Below are positions 34,842 to 45,400 of a stretch of DNA of 64,000 nucleotides, piece after piece. Within the stretch, counting starts at the first letter, position 1, and every line of letters starts with the position of its first letter. The notes below the pieces were generated by a model, which did no database searches, was not told where the DNA came from, and was given only the letters and a program-made list of their open reading frames with translations. Source of the stretch: Deferribacteres bacterium. GTDB lineage: Bacteria; Zhuqueibacterota; Zhuqueibacteria; Zhuqueibacterales; Geothermadaptataceae. The position numbers and the translations under genes are program-made. The stretch covers positions 124,001 through 188,000 of the forward strand of contig JACKDF010000006.1 of NCBI GenBank assembly GCA_020633655.1, given 5' to 3'.

Positions 34842-35489
34842 ATGTTTGACAAAACACAATTTGAAAAATATACTCACTTGATTTGGGATTGGAACGGTAC
34901 ACTCATCGATGATGTGCCGATGAATATTCAAATAATGAACGAACAATTGCAGCGGGAAAATTTACCTGAGCTGACTCTGGAACGGCATCAGGCAATTTTT
35001 GGTTTTCCCTTGCTGGCCTTCTACCAGGAGTTGGGATTCGAATGGTCGGAAAGTTCCTTTGATGAAGTGAGTTTGGAGTTCATGCAGGAATATGAAGCTC
35101 GTAAATCTGCCTGCGATTTGCATCCGGCTTGCCGGAATTTTCTTTACCACTGGTACAATGAAGGCAAACGCCAATCGATTTTGTCAGCTTACAAACAGTC
35201 TTATTTGGAGGATTCTCTTCAACGTTTTCGCATTCAGCACTTGTTCGAATACGTCGTTGGCGCTGAAAATCACCGTGGTGACGGGAAAATTGCTGAAGGC
35301 AAGCGATTGCTGCAGGATATAGGTCGTCCTGCTGAAGAAATTGCACTCATAGGCGATACGATTCATGATTTTGAAGTCGCAGAAGCGATTGGTATCGATT
35401 GCTTTCTGGTGACAAGCGGCAACCAATCAATGCAACGTTTGCGGGAAACCACAGCGACAATAATCGCTTTGGAAAACGTGCACTTATGA
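34842..35489 (+). CDS. HAD-family hydrolase with DWNGT motif
   Basis: The 215-residue protein has HAD motif I as LIWDWNGTLIDD (Asp16; the second Asp is Asn18), motif II ILSAYK and motif IV ALIGDTIHDFEVAEAIG, with a C1 cap between. The Asn at the acid/base position occurs in a branch of phosphoglycolate-phosphatase-like proteins, so it may still be active. Substrate unknown. It overlaps the next gene by four bases (ATGA). Confidence 0.85.
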   Translation: MFDKTQFEKYTHLIWDWNGTLIDDVPMNIQIMNEQLQRENLPELTLERHQAIFGFPLLAFYQELGFEWSESSFDEVSLEFMQEYEARKSACDLHPACRNFLYHWYNEGKRQSILSAYKQSYLEDSLQRFRIQHLFEYVVGAENHRGDGKIAEGKRLLQDIGRPAEEIALIGDTIHDFEVAEAIGIDCFLVTSGNQSMQRLRETTATIIALENVHL

Positions 35490-36181
35490 CTTTCGCTGCC
35501 CACAAACCCGAATTCATACCGGATGCTATTTTTTGGGCCAAAGCCATACACGCATCCACTTTATTACTGGCTGATGATGTGCAGTTTGTAACAAAATCGA
35601 AGATCAATCGCTGCCTGATCAAGACAGTCCACGGTGCGCAATGGTTGACGATTCCTGTTTTAACACGCGGCCGTGGACAACAACGGATTCAGGATATACA
35701 TATAAACAATGCGAATTCATGGCGACAAAAGCAGTGGAAGAGCTTGATTGTCAATTATAAAAATGCGGCTTATTTTGAAAAATATGATCTGGCTATTCAT
35801 AAAATTTATCAAAAGAAGTATGATTTTCTTATCGATTTTAACATGAGCTGGATTGAGTTTTTGCAGAAGGAATTATCCATCGATTGCAAATTTTTGCGGA
35901 CATCTGAATTGGGTGCACACAGCGATGGTGCAGCCATAATATCCGAGTGGGGGGAGAAGATTGGTTGCAGCGAGTATTTAGTGGAAGTGCAATTGCGGGA
36001 TTATCTTGAACAAAAACGAAGCGAGGTACAGCCAATAAACATTCACTACATGAAAATGCAGCCCATTCCCCATTATCAACAATTTGAGGAGTTTATTCCT
36101 GGGCTGTCCATAATTGACATGCTATTGAACGAAGGGGATGCAACGAAAAATGTTCTCTCCGAGATGTCTATTACTGTCTGA
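35486..36181 (+). CDS. WbqC-family protein
   Basis: The 231-residue protein starts MTFAAHKPEFIPDAIFWAKAIHASTLLLADDVQFVTKSKINRCLIKTVHG in continuity with the WbqC family (PYF/PEF, DxVQF and N-R segments). The family is found near polysaccharide and O-antigen genes, and its biochemical role is not firmly established. The start at 35486 is fixed by the ATGA overlap with the HAD gene; an upstream extension within that gene is not used. Confidence 0.82.
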   Translation: MTFAAHKPEFIPDAIFWAKAIHASTLLLADDVQFVTKSKINRCLIKTVHGAQWLTIPVLTRGRGQQRIQDIHINNANSWRQKQWKSLIVNYKNAAYFEKYDLAIHKIYQKKYDFLIDFNMSWIEFLQKELSIDCKFLRTSELGAHSDGAAIISEWGEKIGCSEYLVEVQLRDYLEQKRSEVQPINIHYMKMQPIPHYQQFEEFIPGLSIIDMLLNEGDATKNVLSEMSITV

Positions 36182-36210
36182 AATATCCTTCCTTTTCTCC
36201 CGCCAGAATT

Positions 36211-37017
36211 CTATGCCTGTGAAATTTTGCGCAAATAGCGTTGTGCGGTAATCTGTACAGATTGTTTTTCGTTGTCAGCGAGCAGCCCCTCCAGCTCACG
36301 CTCAGCCAGAGAATTTTCTCCAACGCGAAAAAGCGCAATCCCGATCATCAGTCTGGCATCTGAGGATTTTGGCGAATGAGGAAACAAGGCGACTTTCTCA
36401 TATTCGACCACGGCGGCATAATACGCGCCCATGGCAAAGTATGCTTCACCAATCCAGTATTGACACTGGTTGGCAAGTGGGTGCGCAGCATTGAATTCCA
36501 ATAATGCCCGGAACTGCTCGATTGCCTCCACATAATGTTGTTTGTAATAGAGATCAACGGCTTTGTCAAACAGTGGTGCAAACTGTAAAACCGGTGGGCG
36601 CTTAAAGTGTTTTTTTGACATCGCCGGTTGTTTTCTTACAGCAACTGTACGAGGGGACTCCGTTCGCAAATCGGCTAAATTTACATGCTGCGCTTCAACG
36701 AGCGCGTTGGAAACGCGAACTGGCTCTGGAACGTTTTCTTCTTTTTGTACCCGGTTCGCTGCGGGAATCTTCTGCCTTTCGATCTGCATAATTTCCTGAA
36801 GTCGAAGCATGCTTGGATCCTGTGCAACCTGCATCGAATCTAAGTCGCCGAAATCCGACAGCAGTTCATATCCGTCTTCATCGATATCGCGAATGTGTGG
36901 ATCGCTCTCCAGATAAGCAGTTCGTGTTATGTGAATACCACACATAGGAAATGCTGTTAATGCCACAAGCGTCAAGCTCAGGATGAGGCTACTGTATATT
37001 TTATGTTGTTTCTGCAT
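36211..37017 (-). CDS. secreted TPR protein, CpoB/YbgF-like C-terminus
   Basis: The 268-residue protein begins with a signal-like segment (SSLILSLTLVALTAFPMCG) in which a cysteine may serve as lipoprotein anchor. About 100 residues of low-complexity polar sequence follow, then tetratricopeptide repeats from about residue 150 (ALFDKAVDLYYKQHYVEAIEQFRALLEFNAAHPLANQCQYWIGEAY is the first). This C-terminal layout resembles CpoB/YbgF of the Tol-Pal system. No tol or pal gene is adjacent, so the name is not applied. It would act in the periplasm or at the outer membrane. Confidence 0.75.
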   Translation of the reverse strand: MQKQHKIYSSLILSLTLVALTAFPMCGIHITRTAYLESDPHIRDIDEDGYELLSDFGDLDSMQVAQDPSMLRLQEIMQIERQKIPAANRVQKEENVPEPVRVSNALVEAQHVNLADLRTESPRTVAVRKQPAMSKKHFKRPPVLQFAPLFDKAVDLYYKQHYVEAIEQFRALLEFNAAHPLANQCQYWIGEAYFAMGAYYAAVVEYEKVALFPHSPKSSDARLMIGIALFRVGENSLAERELEGLLADNEKQSVQITAQRYLRKISQA

Positions 37018-37408
37018 GTTGTCAATCCAAATAAATGCTTTTGAGAAATAGAATTGCTATCCAGGGAAATTTGTTTTTTGCAAATTCTTAGCCTGCTTTG
37101 TTCATATGTTGATACAACCACAATCTTCTTGTCATGAATTCAACACGTTAGAGCAATTAAAATGCCATAGCATTCCGGTAAATACGATATACTTGAGTGG
37201 ACTTATTTCTGCTGTGGAAATGATTTTGGAATGGAGTAAAATTACACTCTTGTATTTCACTGTTTCAGGTTGTTGCGACCGGCCTCTTTTGCAAAATTAT
37301 CATTTTTACCGGCATTATTCCTAAACCCAGGGAGTGGGTAGGAATAAGCCCTGCTCAAAATGGGCTCAGATTTTTGCAGGAATACAGCCGGTAAAATTTT
37401 TCAAAGAC
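37018..37408. other. intergenic region with a branched inverted-repeat element
   Basis: No credible ORF lies in these 391 bases. The main feature is the inverted-repeat element at 37304-37396, listed separately. The part near 37018-37100 should hold the promoter of the TPR gene, but no clear box is seen. Confidence 0.45.
37304..37396. repeat. 93-bp element with 19-bp inverted repeats and internal hairpins
   Basis: The outer arms TTTTACCGGCATTATTCCT (37304-37322) and its partner at 37378-37396 pair at 17 of 19 positions. Inside are two shorter stems, ACCC...GGGT (about 37325-37339) and GCCC...GGGC (about 37348-37365), so the RNA or single-stranded DNA would form a three-way junction. It begins 13 bases beyond the DASS transporter stop. 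It may be a miniature mobile element or a structured 3' end. Confidence 0.6.
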
Positions 37409-38875
37409 CTAATTGATCGCAAACCCAAATACAAAAGGTGAGAGCACGTAAACCAGTGCGGTAATCAGGAAAATAAACAGGATATTAAGCCAAATTCCGG
37501 CCTGCATCATATTATTAATCGACACTTTGCCACTGCCATAAACGATGGCATTTGGCGGTGTTGCAACGGGGAGCATGAAAGCACAACTGGCGGACATTGC
37601 AGCCGGCAGCACCAACAACAGCGGCGATTGTGAAATGGCAACCGCAACCGATGCCATAATGGGTAAAAAGGCCGCAGCCGTAGCGGTATTACTGGTCAAT
37701 TCTGTCAGGAAAACGATTACAGTTGTAATTAAAAAAATGAAAAACACTACGGGAAGGAATTGCAGGAATTGCAACTGATTCCCAATCCACTCTGCCAGAC
37801 CCGTATGTGCGATGGCATTGGCGAGGGACAAACCACCGCCAAATAAAATGAGCACACCCCAGGGAAGGTCCCGCATGGCATGCCATTGCAGAAGAAAACG
37901 CCCTTTACGCAAATCTACAGGGATGATAAACAGCAAAACAGCACCTGCCATTCCGATTCCGGTATCCGATACACCCGGTAACCATTTGTTGATGACAGGA
38001 CGAAAAATCCAGGATATCGCAACCAGAGCGAAGACAAATGCAACGATTTTTTCCTGACGTGAAACAGGACCAAGGTGACGCAATTCCTCATCGATGACTT
38101 TTTTGCCCATACCGAGTTCCATCAAATCGATCTTAAAAAGAAATCTGGTCATAATAAAATAAACGAGGGGCAATCCCAAAATGACAACTGGCATACCGAT
38201 GAGCATCCATTGCCCAAATCCGATTTGAATGTGGTACGTTTGATCCAGAAAACTGGCGAGAAAAGCATTTGGTGGTGTGCCAATGAGCGTACCGATCCCG
38301 CCGATACTGCACGCATAGGCAATTCCCAAAAGCAAAGCAATGGCGAAATTTTCCAGCTGTTTTTCCTGGCCCTTTTCACTGCTCTGCGCCAGCTCAATGA
38401 TCGGCAATGCAATCGGCAACATCATCATGGTTGTGGCGGTGTTGCTGACCCACATACTCAGAAAAGCAGCGGCAATCATAAATCCTGCGATAATCTGTTT
38501 CGGGCCGGTTCCAATTTTTTTAATCACCAGTAATGCGATACGCTTGTGCAGGTTCCATTCCCGCATGCCAAGCGCCAGGATGAACCCGCCCATAAACAAA
38601 TAAACCAGCGGATGTGCGTAGGGTTGCGCCGCTTCTTGCATTTTGCTAATACCGAAAAAAGGCAATAAAACCATCGGGAGTAAGGCTGTCGCAGGAATGG
38701 GAATCGGTTCGGTCATCCACCAGACAGCCATGAAAAGGGCTATAGCGGCTGTACGCCAGGCTTCTGGGCTCATCGATTGTGGCACAGGGAGAGCAAGGAG
38801 AAACAAAAAAAGAAATGGGCCGAGAAACAAGCCAGTTTTTTGCCTGCGGCTGTAGGAATTTTCAGAAATTTCCAT
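37409..38875 (-). CDS. DASS-family (SLC13-type) anion symporter
   Basis: The 488-residue inner-membrane protein has about eleven to thirteen hydrophobic segments and both SNT ion/substrate motifs of the family, WVSNTATTMMMLPIA in the first half and LTSNTATAAAFLPI in the second. It likely imports a dicarboxylate, citrate or sulfate-like anion with sodium. The start at 38875 is supported by GGGAG 5 bases upstream; an upstream extension to 38914 lacks support. No substrate can be assigned from the sequence. Confidence 0.9.
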   Translation of the reverse strand: MEISENSYSRRQKTGLFLGPFLFLFLLALPVPQSMSPEAWRTAAIALFMAVWWMTEPIPIPATALLPMVLLPFFGISKMQEAAQPYAHPLVYLFMGGFILALGMREWNLHKRIALLVIKKIGTGPKQIIAGFMIAAAFLSMWVSNTATTMMMLPIALPIIELAQSSEKGQEKQLENFAIALLLGIAYACSIGGIGTLIGTPPNAFLASFLDQTYHIQIGFGQWMLIGMPVVILGLPLVYFIMTRFLFKIDLMELGMGKKVIDEELRHLGPVSRQEKIVAFVFALVAISWIFRPVINKWLPGVSDTGIGMAGAVLLFIIPVDLRKGRFLLQWHAMRDLPWGVLILFGGGLSLANAIAHTGLAEWIGNQLQFLQFLPVVFFIFLITTVIVFLTELTSNTATAAAFLPIMASVAVAISQSPLLLVLPAAMSASCAFMLPVATPPNAIVYGSGKVSINNMMQAGIWLNILFIFLITALVYVLSPFVFGFAIN

Positions 38876-39269
38876 TGCAACTCCCTTACTTGGGTCCACG
38901 AACTTTCTCCACAAGCGGGTAGGCTACATACGGTTTTATGCGCGTCGCCCAGACCCTTGTGAGCTTATTGCATGACGATTCGATTCATACTTCCATGCAA
39001 TTTCTAAAAAAATAATAACGCTTAAATCCCAACATCGCAAGTGTTAACCCGATCCGATGAAAAATTTCCGGCATCGCGTTTGCGTAGGAAGCTGTTCATT
39101 TGCGGCAATGACGTCGATAATTGCATTAAGCATGGTCCACGAAAGAAAGCGTCATTCCACAGGTTTTGTGGCGGAATCTATCGTTTTCCACCTTACCGCA
39201 AGCTGATTCCGGCTAAAAGCTTGCACGAATGACGAACGTGGGTAGGCGTTTAAAAATAAAGATATTAAT
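38876..39269. other. divergent intergenic region with a REP-like palindromic element
   Basis: The 394 bases separate divergent genes and lack a credible ORF. Positions 39150-39234 carry CGTCATTC and GAATGACG as outer arms with further complementary segments inside (GATTCCGGC/GCGGAATC-like). This layout is usual for dispersed REP-like repeats. Confidence 0.45.
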
Positions 39270-41897
39270 ATGAATTCTTCTGTATCCGATTACACATCCG
39301 AAAGCAAAAATTGTAAGATGAAGAAAAAACGAACACCAATAAAATTCACGAGTTACAAACAATTCATGAAATTCATTCACCTGCTTCCATGCACTCTATT
39401 TTTTATTTCTGCAGCAAGCGCAGGCACGCAAAGTACATCCTTCAAAGCCGATTTGCAGCGCAGCGGCTTTAGCGATGCCTGGATTCCAACTATAAACGTG
39501 CATGAAAAATGGCATGCAAAAATTGTCGAGCCGGGCGAAGAAAACCAGGGCGAGACCCTTGGCTCTTCGCAGGTTGTTGTGGCTAACGGTGTTGTGTATG
39601 TGCGCTGGATCAATCGTGTCTATGCCTTCAAGCAAGGTGATGGCAGCGCCTATTGGGCTTCATCCTACGAAAGTGCTGCTCTCACTGGCGGTGATTACGG
39701 TTTAACCTATAGTGATGGACTTCTTTTCCTGCCCGGTGGCAATGGCAAATTAATCGCTATCAACGCAACCGACAAATTCGAAAAATGGCAGTACACCAGC
39801 CCTACCGGCGGCAAATCCTGGAGTGCAATCGTCGAGGGCAGCAAAATTTATTATGTCGGCGGTAAAACACTCCTCTGTCTCGAAAAATCCAGCGGGCAGA
39901 AGCAATGGGAATACTCCAACAACCAAATCGGTGTTTTAGCACACGTTGCGAAAAGCGGGAATACCCTCGTCTACACAACTGGCGCATCCTACAATGAAAA
40001 AGAACCTGTGGCAACCAGCCTTGTTGCGGTGAATGCCGAATCCGGGCAAAAGTTATGGGAAAAAAACGGTCTTGATATTCGCATGACGATTGCGCTGACC
40101 AGTCAGTACGCCATCACTGGCACACTGGAACAAACCCGTGCCTACAACCTTGACGATGGTGGCGAAGTCTGGCAGAATTTCGGTTCCAAAGACATCGAAC
40201 CCAACCAGGGTGGAGGCGGTATTGCCGTCTCAGAAAAAGATGGAATTTACGTGGCGCTCAGTGATGGTGTTAAGGAAGAACGCGGTGGTGGTTATGGCTT
40301 TTCTGCTAATTCCGAAATCTGGTTTGCAACCTTCACCCGCGAATTTATGACCAAATACGGCAACCGCAGTGATCCCTGGGCCTGCGCACCGGTTATCGGC
40401 AAAACCGCTGGTGTGTGTCTGGTCGGTGGCATCGATAAATACGGCACCATGCTCTTCAATAATCTGCAAACTGGCAACACGGTGCTGGAATACCACTTTT
40501 ATCGCGGAGATCAGGACGGCATTTCGCGATACGGTTACAAAACCTATTGTTCGCCTGCTCTGGTCGACGGTGAAATTTACATTGCCCTCGGGGATGGCAA
40601 AGTCTATTGTCTGAGCGGTGATGTGCAAAAAAGTGAGCCTTCCGCGGCACCTTTATGGAAAGAACAGCCCATTCCGGATGGCATTGAAACACTTTTTGAT
40701 ATCAGTTTTTCCGATGCTAAAAACGGGATCGCAACCTCAAAGGGAAAAGTTGTGCGCACGACCGACGGCGGTACTTCATGGAACGAAGTCGCTACCAGCG
40801 GGATGAAAGACTGGATTCATGCGGTCGATCACAAACCGTCGGGTAGCTCGGCCATTGTCGGGCAATATGGCGTATTTTTGAACAGCAGCAACGGCTCTTC
40901 GTGGAGCAACGGTGCTACCAATGCCGAAAAACACAGTGGCCGGGCCATCTTTTTTCTTGATGATAACACCGGTTGGTTCGTCGGGCACGCAGGATTCATT
41001 TTTAAATCGACAAACGGTGGCTCGGGATGGCAGAAAATTCAGGGCACCGGCGATGACAGTGATCCCATCAATGGATTTGATTATGAAGATATTGCTTTTG
41101 CCAACGGCCAGGTAGGACTTGCTGTCGGGATGCGCGGACTTATTTCCCGTTCGGAAAATGGTGGTGAGTCGTGGACGACGATCGATGCGAACTGGGCGGT
41201 CAATGAAACCAACGATGACTTATTTGCTGTGGACTTTCTCGACCAGAATACCGCGATTGCCGTGGGTGCACTGGGCTTGATTCGCAAGAGCAGCGATGCC
41301 GGGAAGACCTGGCGCACTGTGCAATCACCCGTTTCATTCACACTATATGATGTCGATTTTATTGATGCGAAAACAGGCTACATTTGCGGCACCAATGGCA
41401 CGATTCTCTACACAACAAACGGTGGTGAAAACTGGACTATACAGCCGAGCGGCACAATAAATCCACTTTTTCGTTTATATTTCCATGATGCCAGCACCGG
41501 GTGGGCTGCGGGTTCGGTTGGCGCGGAAGGGTTTATTGTAAACACAACTCAATCGGGACAAACAGCGGTGCAGGATGAAGCGGTGCAAAGGGATTTGACC
41601 TACACGCTTTCCAATGTTTATCCCAATCCATTTTCTTTAGGTCAGGCAAATAACGTAAGCCGACGTGTACAAATCGATTTGAATTTGCTGCGAACCGAGT
41701 CGGTGAACATCGCTGTTTATAATATTTTAGGTCAGCGGGTGCGAACACTTTTAACCTCTCAAAAAGGCGCCGGACTTCACAAATTCGCCTGGGATGGCCG
41801 CGATGACAAAGGGCAACTCGTAAGCCCGGGTATTTATTTCTTTCAAATAAGCACCGGAGTGCAAACACAGGTAAGGCGGGCTTTGATACTGGAATAA
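39270..41897 (+). CDS. secreted beta-propeller protein with PQQ-like and YCF48/BNR-type repeats and Por sorting domain
   Basis: The frame holds 875 residues from 39270. The likely signal peptide starts at the internal ATG 39366 (MKFIHLLPCTLFFISAASAG), so the true start may be there. Residues about 60-460 show PQQ-like propeller strands (VYAFKQGDGSAYW, LIAINATDKFEKWQY, LVAVNAESGQKLWEKNG). Residues about 470-770 have YCF48/BNR repeats (VVRTTDGGTSWNEV, IFKSTNGGSGWQKI, ISRSENGGESWTTI, ILYTTNGGENWTI). The end (NVYPNPFSLGQ...GIYFFQISTG) is a Por/type IX sorting domain. The protein is probably displayed on the cell surface. The role is unknown. Confidence 0.85.
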   Translation: MNSSVSDYTSESKNCKMKKKRTPIKFTSYKQFMKFIHLLPCTLFFISAASAGTQSTSFKADLQRSGFSDAWIPTINVHEKWHAKIVEPGEENQGETLGSSQVVVANGVVYVRWINRVYAFKQGDGSAYWASSYESAALTGGDYGLTYSDGLLFLPGGNGKLIAINATDKFEKWQYTSPTGGKSWSAIVEGSKIYYVGGKTLLCLEKSSGQKQWEYSNNQIGVLAHVAKSGNTLVYTTGASYNEKEPVATSLVAVNAESGQKLWEKNGLDIRMTIALTSQYAITGTLEQTRAYNLDDGGEVWQNFGSKDIEPNQGGGGIAVSEKDGIYVALSDGVKEERGGGYGFSANSEIWFATFTREFMTKYGNRSDPWACAPVIGKTAGVCLVGGIDKYGTMLFNNLQTGNTVLEYHFYRGDQDGISRYGYKTYCSPALVDGEIYIALGDGKVYCLSGDVQKSEPSAAPLWKEQPIPDGIETLFDISFSDAKNGIATSKGKVVRTTDGGTSWNEVATSGMKDWIHAVDHKPSGSSAIVGQYGVFLNSSNGSSWSNGATNAEKHSGRAIFFLDDNTGWFVGHAGFIFKSTNGGSGWQKIQGTGDDSDPINGFDYEDIAFANGQVGLAVGMRGLISRSENGGESWTTIDANWAVNETNDDLFAVDFLDQNTAIAVGALGLIRKSSDAGKTWRTVQSPVSFTLYDVDFIDAKTGYICGTNGTILYTTNGGENWTIQPSGTINPLFRLYFHDASTGWAAGSVGAEGFIVNTTQSGQTAVQDEAVQRDLTYTLSNVYPNPFSLGQANNVSRRVQIDLNLLRTESVNIAVYNILGQRVRTLLTSQKGAGLHKFAWDGRDDKGQLVSPGIYFFQISTGVQTQVRRALILE

Positions 41898-41925
41898 ACC
41901 AGCGCATCATGTCTGCTGAGGCGAC

Positions 41926-41962
41926 AAGCGGGACGGGCGAAATGCCTGTCCCGCTTTTTTTT
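41926..41962 (+). terminator. rho-independent terminator of the propeller gene
   Basis: AAGCGGGAC...GTCCCGCTT arms extended by GC-rich wobble pairs are followed by eight T, about 30 bases after the stop codon at 41897. Confidence 0.88.
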
Positions 41963-42116
41963 GTTACTTTGCATTCTGTTATAGAAGATTGGCAATGGAT
42001 TTTCGAAATCTCAGTAAAAAAGTCAGTTGGATCTTTCAGGATTCTGAGCCTTTTTGAAGCTGTCTGGAAGAGATAAACCGGTCGTTGCGCTTGTCGAAAC
42101 ACCTTGTGCCAAGTTC

Positions 42117-42145
42117 AAATTCGGGCCTTTCGGCAGGCTCAGGGT
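42117..42145 (+). repeat. dispersed repeat, copy 1
   Basis: AAATTCGGG-N3-TTCGGCAGGCTC-A-GGGT. The same sequence in inverse orientation, with G in place of A, is at 63972-64000. Such TTCG(A/G)CAGGCTC repeats are spread in many genomes of the FCB group. Confidence 0.6.
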
Positions 42146-42205
42146 TTGAAACCTTCGCAAGAGTCGGGCTTTTCTTAACGCTTTTGTGGTGAGTGAGCTG
42201 TGTGG

Positions 42206-42427
42206 TCACAGGTTAACCAAAGAGAGCAAGGAATAGAGTCCGAATGTGCCCAAAACTAAATAAACAATTCCAATACCAACAGCGACATGCCCCCTGTAAT
42301 TTTCATTTCTCCAGTGGAAAGGTTTTCGCACTTCTTGTGTTTTGATGATGATAATTCCATTCCAGAGAAAATAGATTGTGATGGCGAATAGAAAAAATAC
42401 GGGAAAAAATCGAATATTATAGGTCAT
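42206..42427 (-). CDS. small membrane protein of unknown function
   Basis: The 73-residue product has two hydrophobic helices (about residues 5-27 and 45-70) connected by a short polar loop with YRGHVAVGIGIVYLVLG. I do not recognise the family. It lies on the minus strand behind glnE with a 68-base gap and could belong to the same transcript. The gene is supported only by composition and topology. Confidence 0.5.
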   Translation of the reverse strand: MTYNIRFFPVFFLFAITIYFLWNGIIIIKTQEVRKPFHWRNENYRGHVAVGIGIVYLVLGTFGLYSLLSLVNL

Positions 42428-42495
42428 GAGTCTACGTTAAGAATTGTATTTTCAGGATTTTTATTCTGTTGAATCGAGCGGAAACAACGCCATCC

Positions 42496-45400
42496 TCAAT
42501 GCAACAATCGCTTGAATGCCTCACGAACAAAACCCGTGTGGGAAAGAATATCCTGCTGCAATTGTTCGCTGGTACTGTATCCCATTCGGCGGGCGAGAAA
42601 TGCAAATTGTTCCGAATCGACAGCGGGTACATTCAGGTCTTTGGCATTGCCGCGTACCATGCGCAATGCTTCGATGATTCTTCTCATGAAAATATGCGCA
42701 GCGGCCAAATGCTCATAGTCGTTTCGTTGCAAAATATCATATTCGTGAAGCGCATGCATCGCATCCTCGGTATTGGAGATGCGCAAAGCCGGATTGTTTG
42801 CACCGTGGGTAATTTGCAATCCCTGAACGAGAAATTCAATATCGACCAGCGCACCGGAACTGAATTTTGCATTTAAGGTACCACCCGCCACCAGTTGCCG
42901 AATCTGGCGCTCGCGCATAGCGCGCATGTTCGGTGTGTCGAAGGGCTCACTGGTATAAACACAGGCATCCCGGGTCGTAATAACCTGTTCACCAAAGGTT
43001 GCATCGCCGATGATGTGGCGCATTTTTACCAGCGCCTGGCGTTCGTAATTCCACGCTGCACCTTCAGGGGAAAAATAATTCTGGAAAACCGACAGGGGAA
43101 CGGCATGGCTGCCCGCTTTACCGTAAGGCCGCAATCGCAGATCAATTTCAAAAATGCCTTCCCTTTTAGTGACGATGGCGTGGGACATTTCAATGACCAG
43201 CTTATCGTAAAATTCAGCGTTGGTAATGGCACGTTCCCCGTTGGTTTTGCCTTCCTCAGAGTAAACAAATATCAATTCGATGTCGGAACCAAATCCGATT
43301 TCACCGCCACCAAATTTACCCAGGGCACAAATACTCAATTTGCACGGTTTGCCGTCGGCGTGCAATGGCAGGCCAAACTGCTGGAACAGTTGATCATAGC
43401 ATATGTGGTAAGCCGCATTCAGAACCACTTCACCCAATTCTACCAGCTCCTGCGAGAACTGCCGGAATTCCGGTATGAGATTTTGAATATAGCGCATATC
43501 AATGCGGAACATTTCCCGGTCTTTGAATTCGTTGAGTCCTTTCTTCTTGTCCTCAAAATCCTGCCGGGTCAGGAGGGCGAATTGCAGATCTTTTTCCAGT
43601 TTTTCCCGTGGGATGCGTTTTCCCAATCCTTCGACGTCGGTTAAAACCGGAAACAGGTTCTGGTGCTGCATACGCAGAAAATCTTCCCACAAAAATTCGC
43701 TGACACCAAGTAAATTCGCGAGAGCATGCAAAACCTCAGGTCGTTCCAGAGTTGCCAGCTCGAATGGCCAGTCATCCATGGTGAAAAGTTGGCTGAGAAA
43801 TTCCCGGAAGTGCAGCATCGCTGATTCCGGATTGGGCGATTGCGGCAGCAAATGGGTGAAATGTTTCACGAGAACCGTCGCTGCCCGCAGCTGGTTTTGT
43901 TTGCGTTTATCGACAATTTTATTTCCTTCGGCATCGCAGATAAAAACGGTATCGTGGGCACGTCCGCGAAGGGAAGTGACATTGACCCGGGAAATATAGA
44001 CGCCATTCAGGGCCAGGGCATTGGTGAATTCATATAAAAATCCCAGGGTATCCGGCGCATCGATGCGGAGGACGGTGTAATTTTCAGCGGAGCTGTTATC
44101 GATGGCTATTTCCACCGGGAGCAGTGTTGTCGATGTCGAGGTGATGTTTTTGAGAACACGGGCAACCTGTTTCGCTAATTCACCTTGCATGCGCGATTGC
44201 ATCCCTCGCTGCAATTCTCTGAGAAAATTATTCAAATCGCGATGATAATTCGGCCACGTTGCCTCACTCACATCGCCGTTTATACAGCGTACAGTGAACA
44301 CATCGAGAATTTTACGGCGACTGCTTGTGCTGGTCGTTTTATGAGGGTGAAAACGGCGCCGGCGCCATGCTTTTCGGGTCGAATTATTTGTGTCATTTTC
44401 CTGTACCGGTTCGTAAGTGAAAATCGCACCGTCTTCGATATCAAGACCATAGACGAAAAGTAACCCGCAAATGAGGGAAAGTTCACCGGGAAAATCGTAG
44501 CCGGCAACCGTGATGCGCCATCGTTTCTGATCCAAACGCTCAGCGCTGATTTCGCAGGGATTGTCATGGTGCACTTTTTCCAGCAATCGGGCATGCTCGG
44601 TGATTTCCTCGGAGGAAAAGGTTTTTTTATAGGCATCAGAAAGGCGTTTTACATGCTGCAATACGGTTTCGTCCTCTGTACCTGAACTTTGCTTTTCCTG
44701 TTCGGTTTTTCCCTCGGACTTTTGCGCGCTGAAAATATTTTTGTAAAGAGCATGTATGGCTTTGCTGTGTTCGTGGTAGCGGTCGACGAACGCTTTACCG
44801 GCATTTTTCCCTTCAAATCCCAGTCGGATCGCGAGAAAATGCAGCTCACGCTCGTCCTCGGGAAGTTTGTGAACCTGCTGATTGTGCATAATCTGCAGAT
44901 AGTGTTCGGCCGAGCGCAAAAAGCGGTAGCCTTCGGTTAGCGTGTGGTAATCCGCGACGGTGATAAATTTCCCGAGAGCCAGGCGGGCGAGACCGTCGAG
45001 GGTGTTACGGCTCCAAATCTCAGGGTGGGCGCTGCCATTGGTTATTTGCAGGTACTGCGTCAGAAATTCGACGTCACGTATGGAACCTTTGCCGCCTTTC
45101 ACTTCTCCCCATTTCTGGCCTTTGGCGGTCAGATTGGACTCGATTTCTTTTTTCATTTTCTGGATTTCGTTGCTGACATCCGACGCTGGCAACTGAAAAA
45201 TTTGCGGCCGTACATGTTTAAAAAAAGTTGATCCAACGGATTCATCCCCGGCGATGCGCCGGCCTTTGAGCCAGGCTTGTTTTTCCCAGATACGGGCAGA
45301 TTTGTCGAAATAATCCAGCGCTTCTTCCACACCAGGAACGAGAGCGCCTACACGCCCCCAGGGCCGCAAGCGCATATCAACACGGTACAGAAATCCTTCG

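Larger units (their letters stand above)
41898..42205. other. intergenic region with terminator and dispersed repeat
   Basis: The 308 bases contain the terminator at 41926-41962 and one copy of a TTCGGCAGGCTC-type repeat (42117-42145). No credible ORF is seen. Confidence 0.5.

Noticed and set aside
42895..43644. 249-codon ORF on the plus strand opposite glnE
   Set aside because: It lies wholly antisense to well-conserved glnE motifs and has no recognisable domain; it is a frame shadow.
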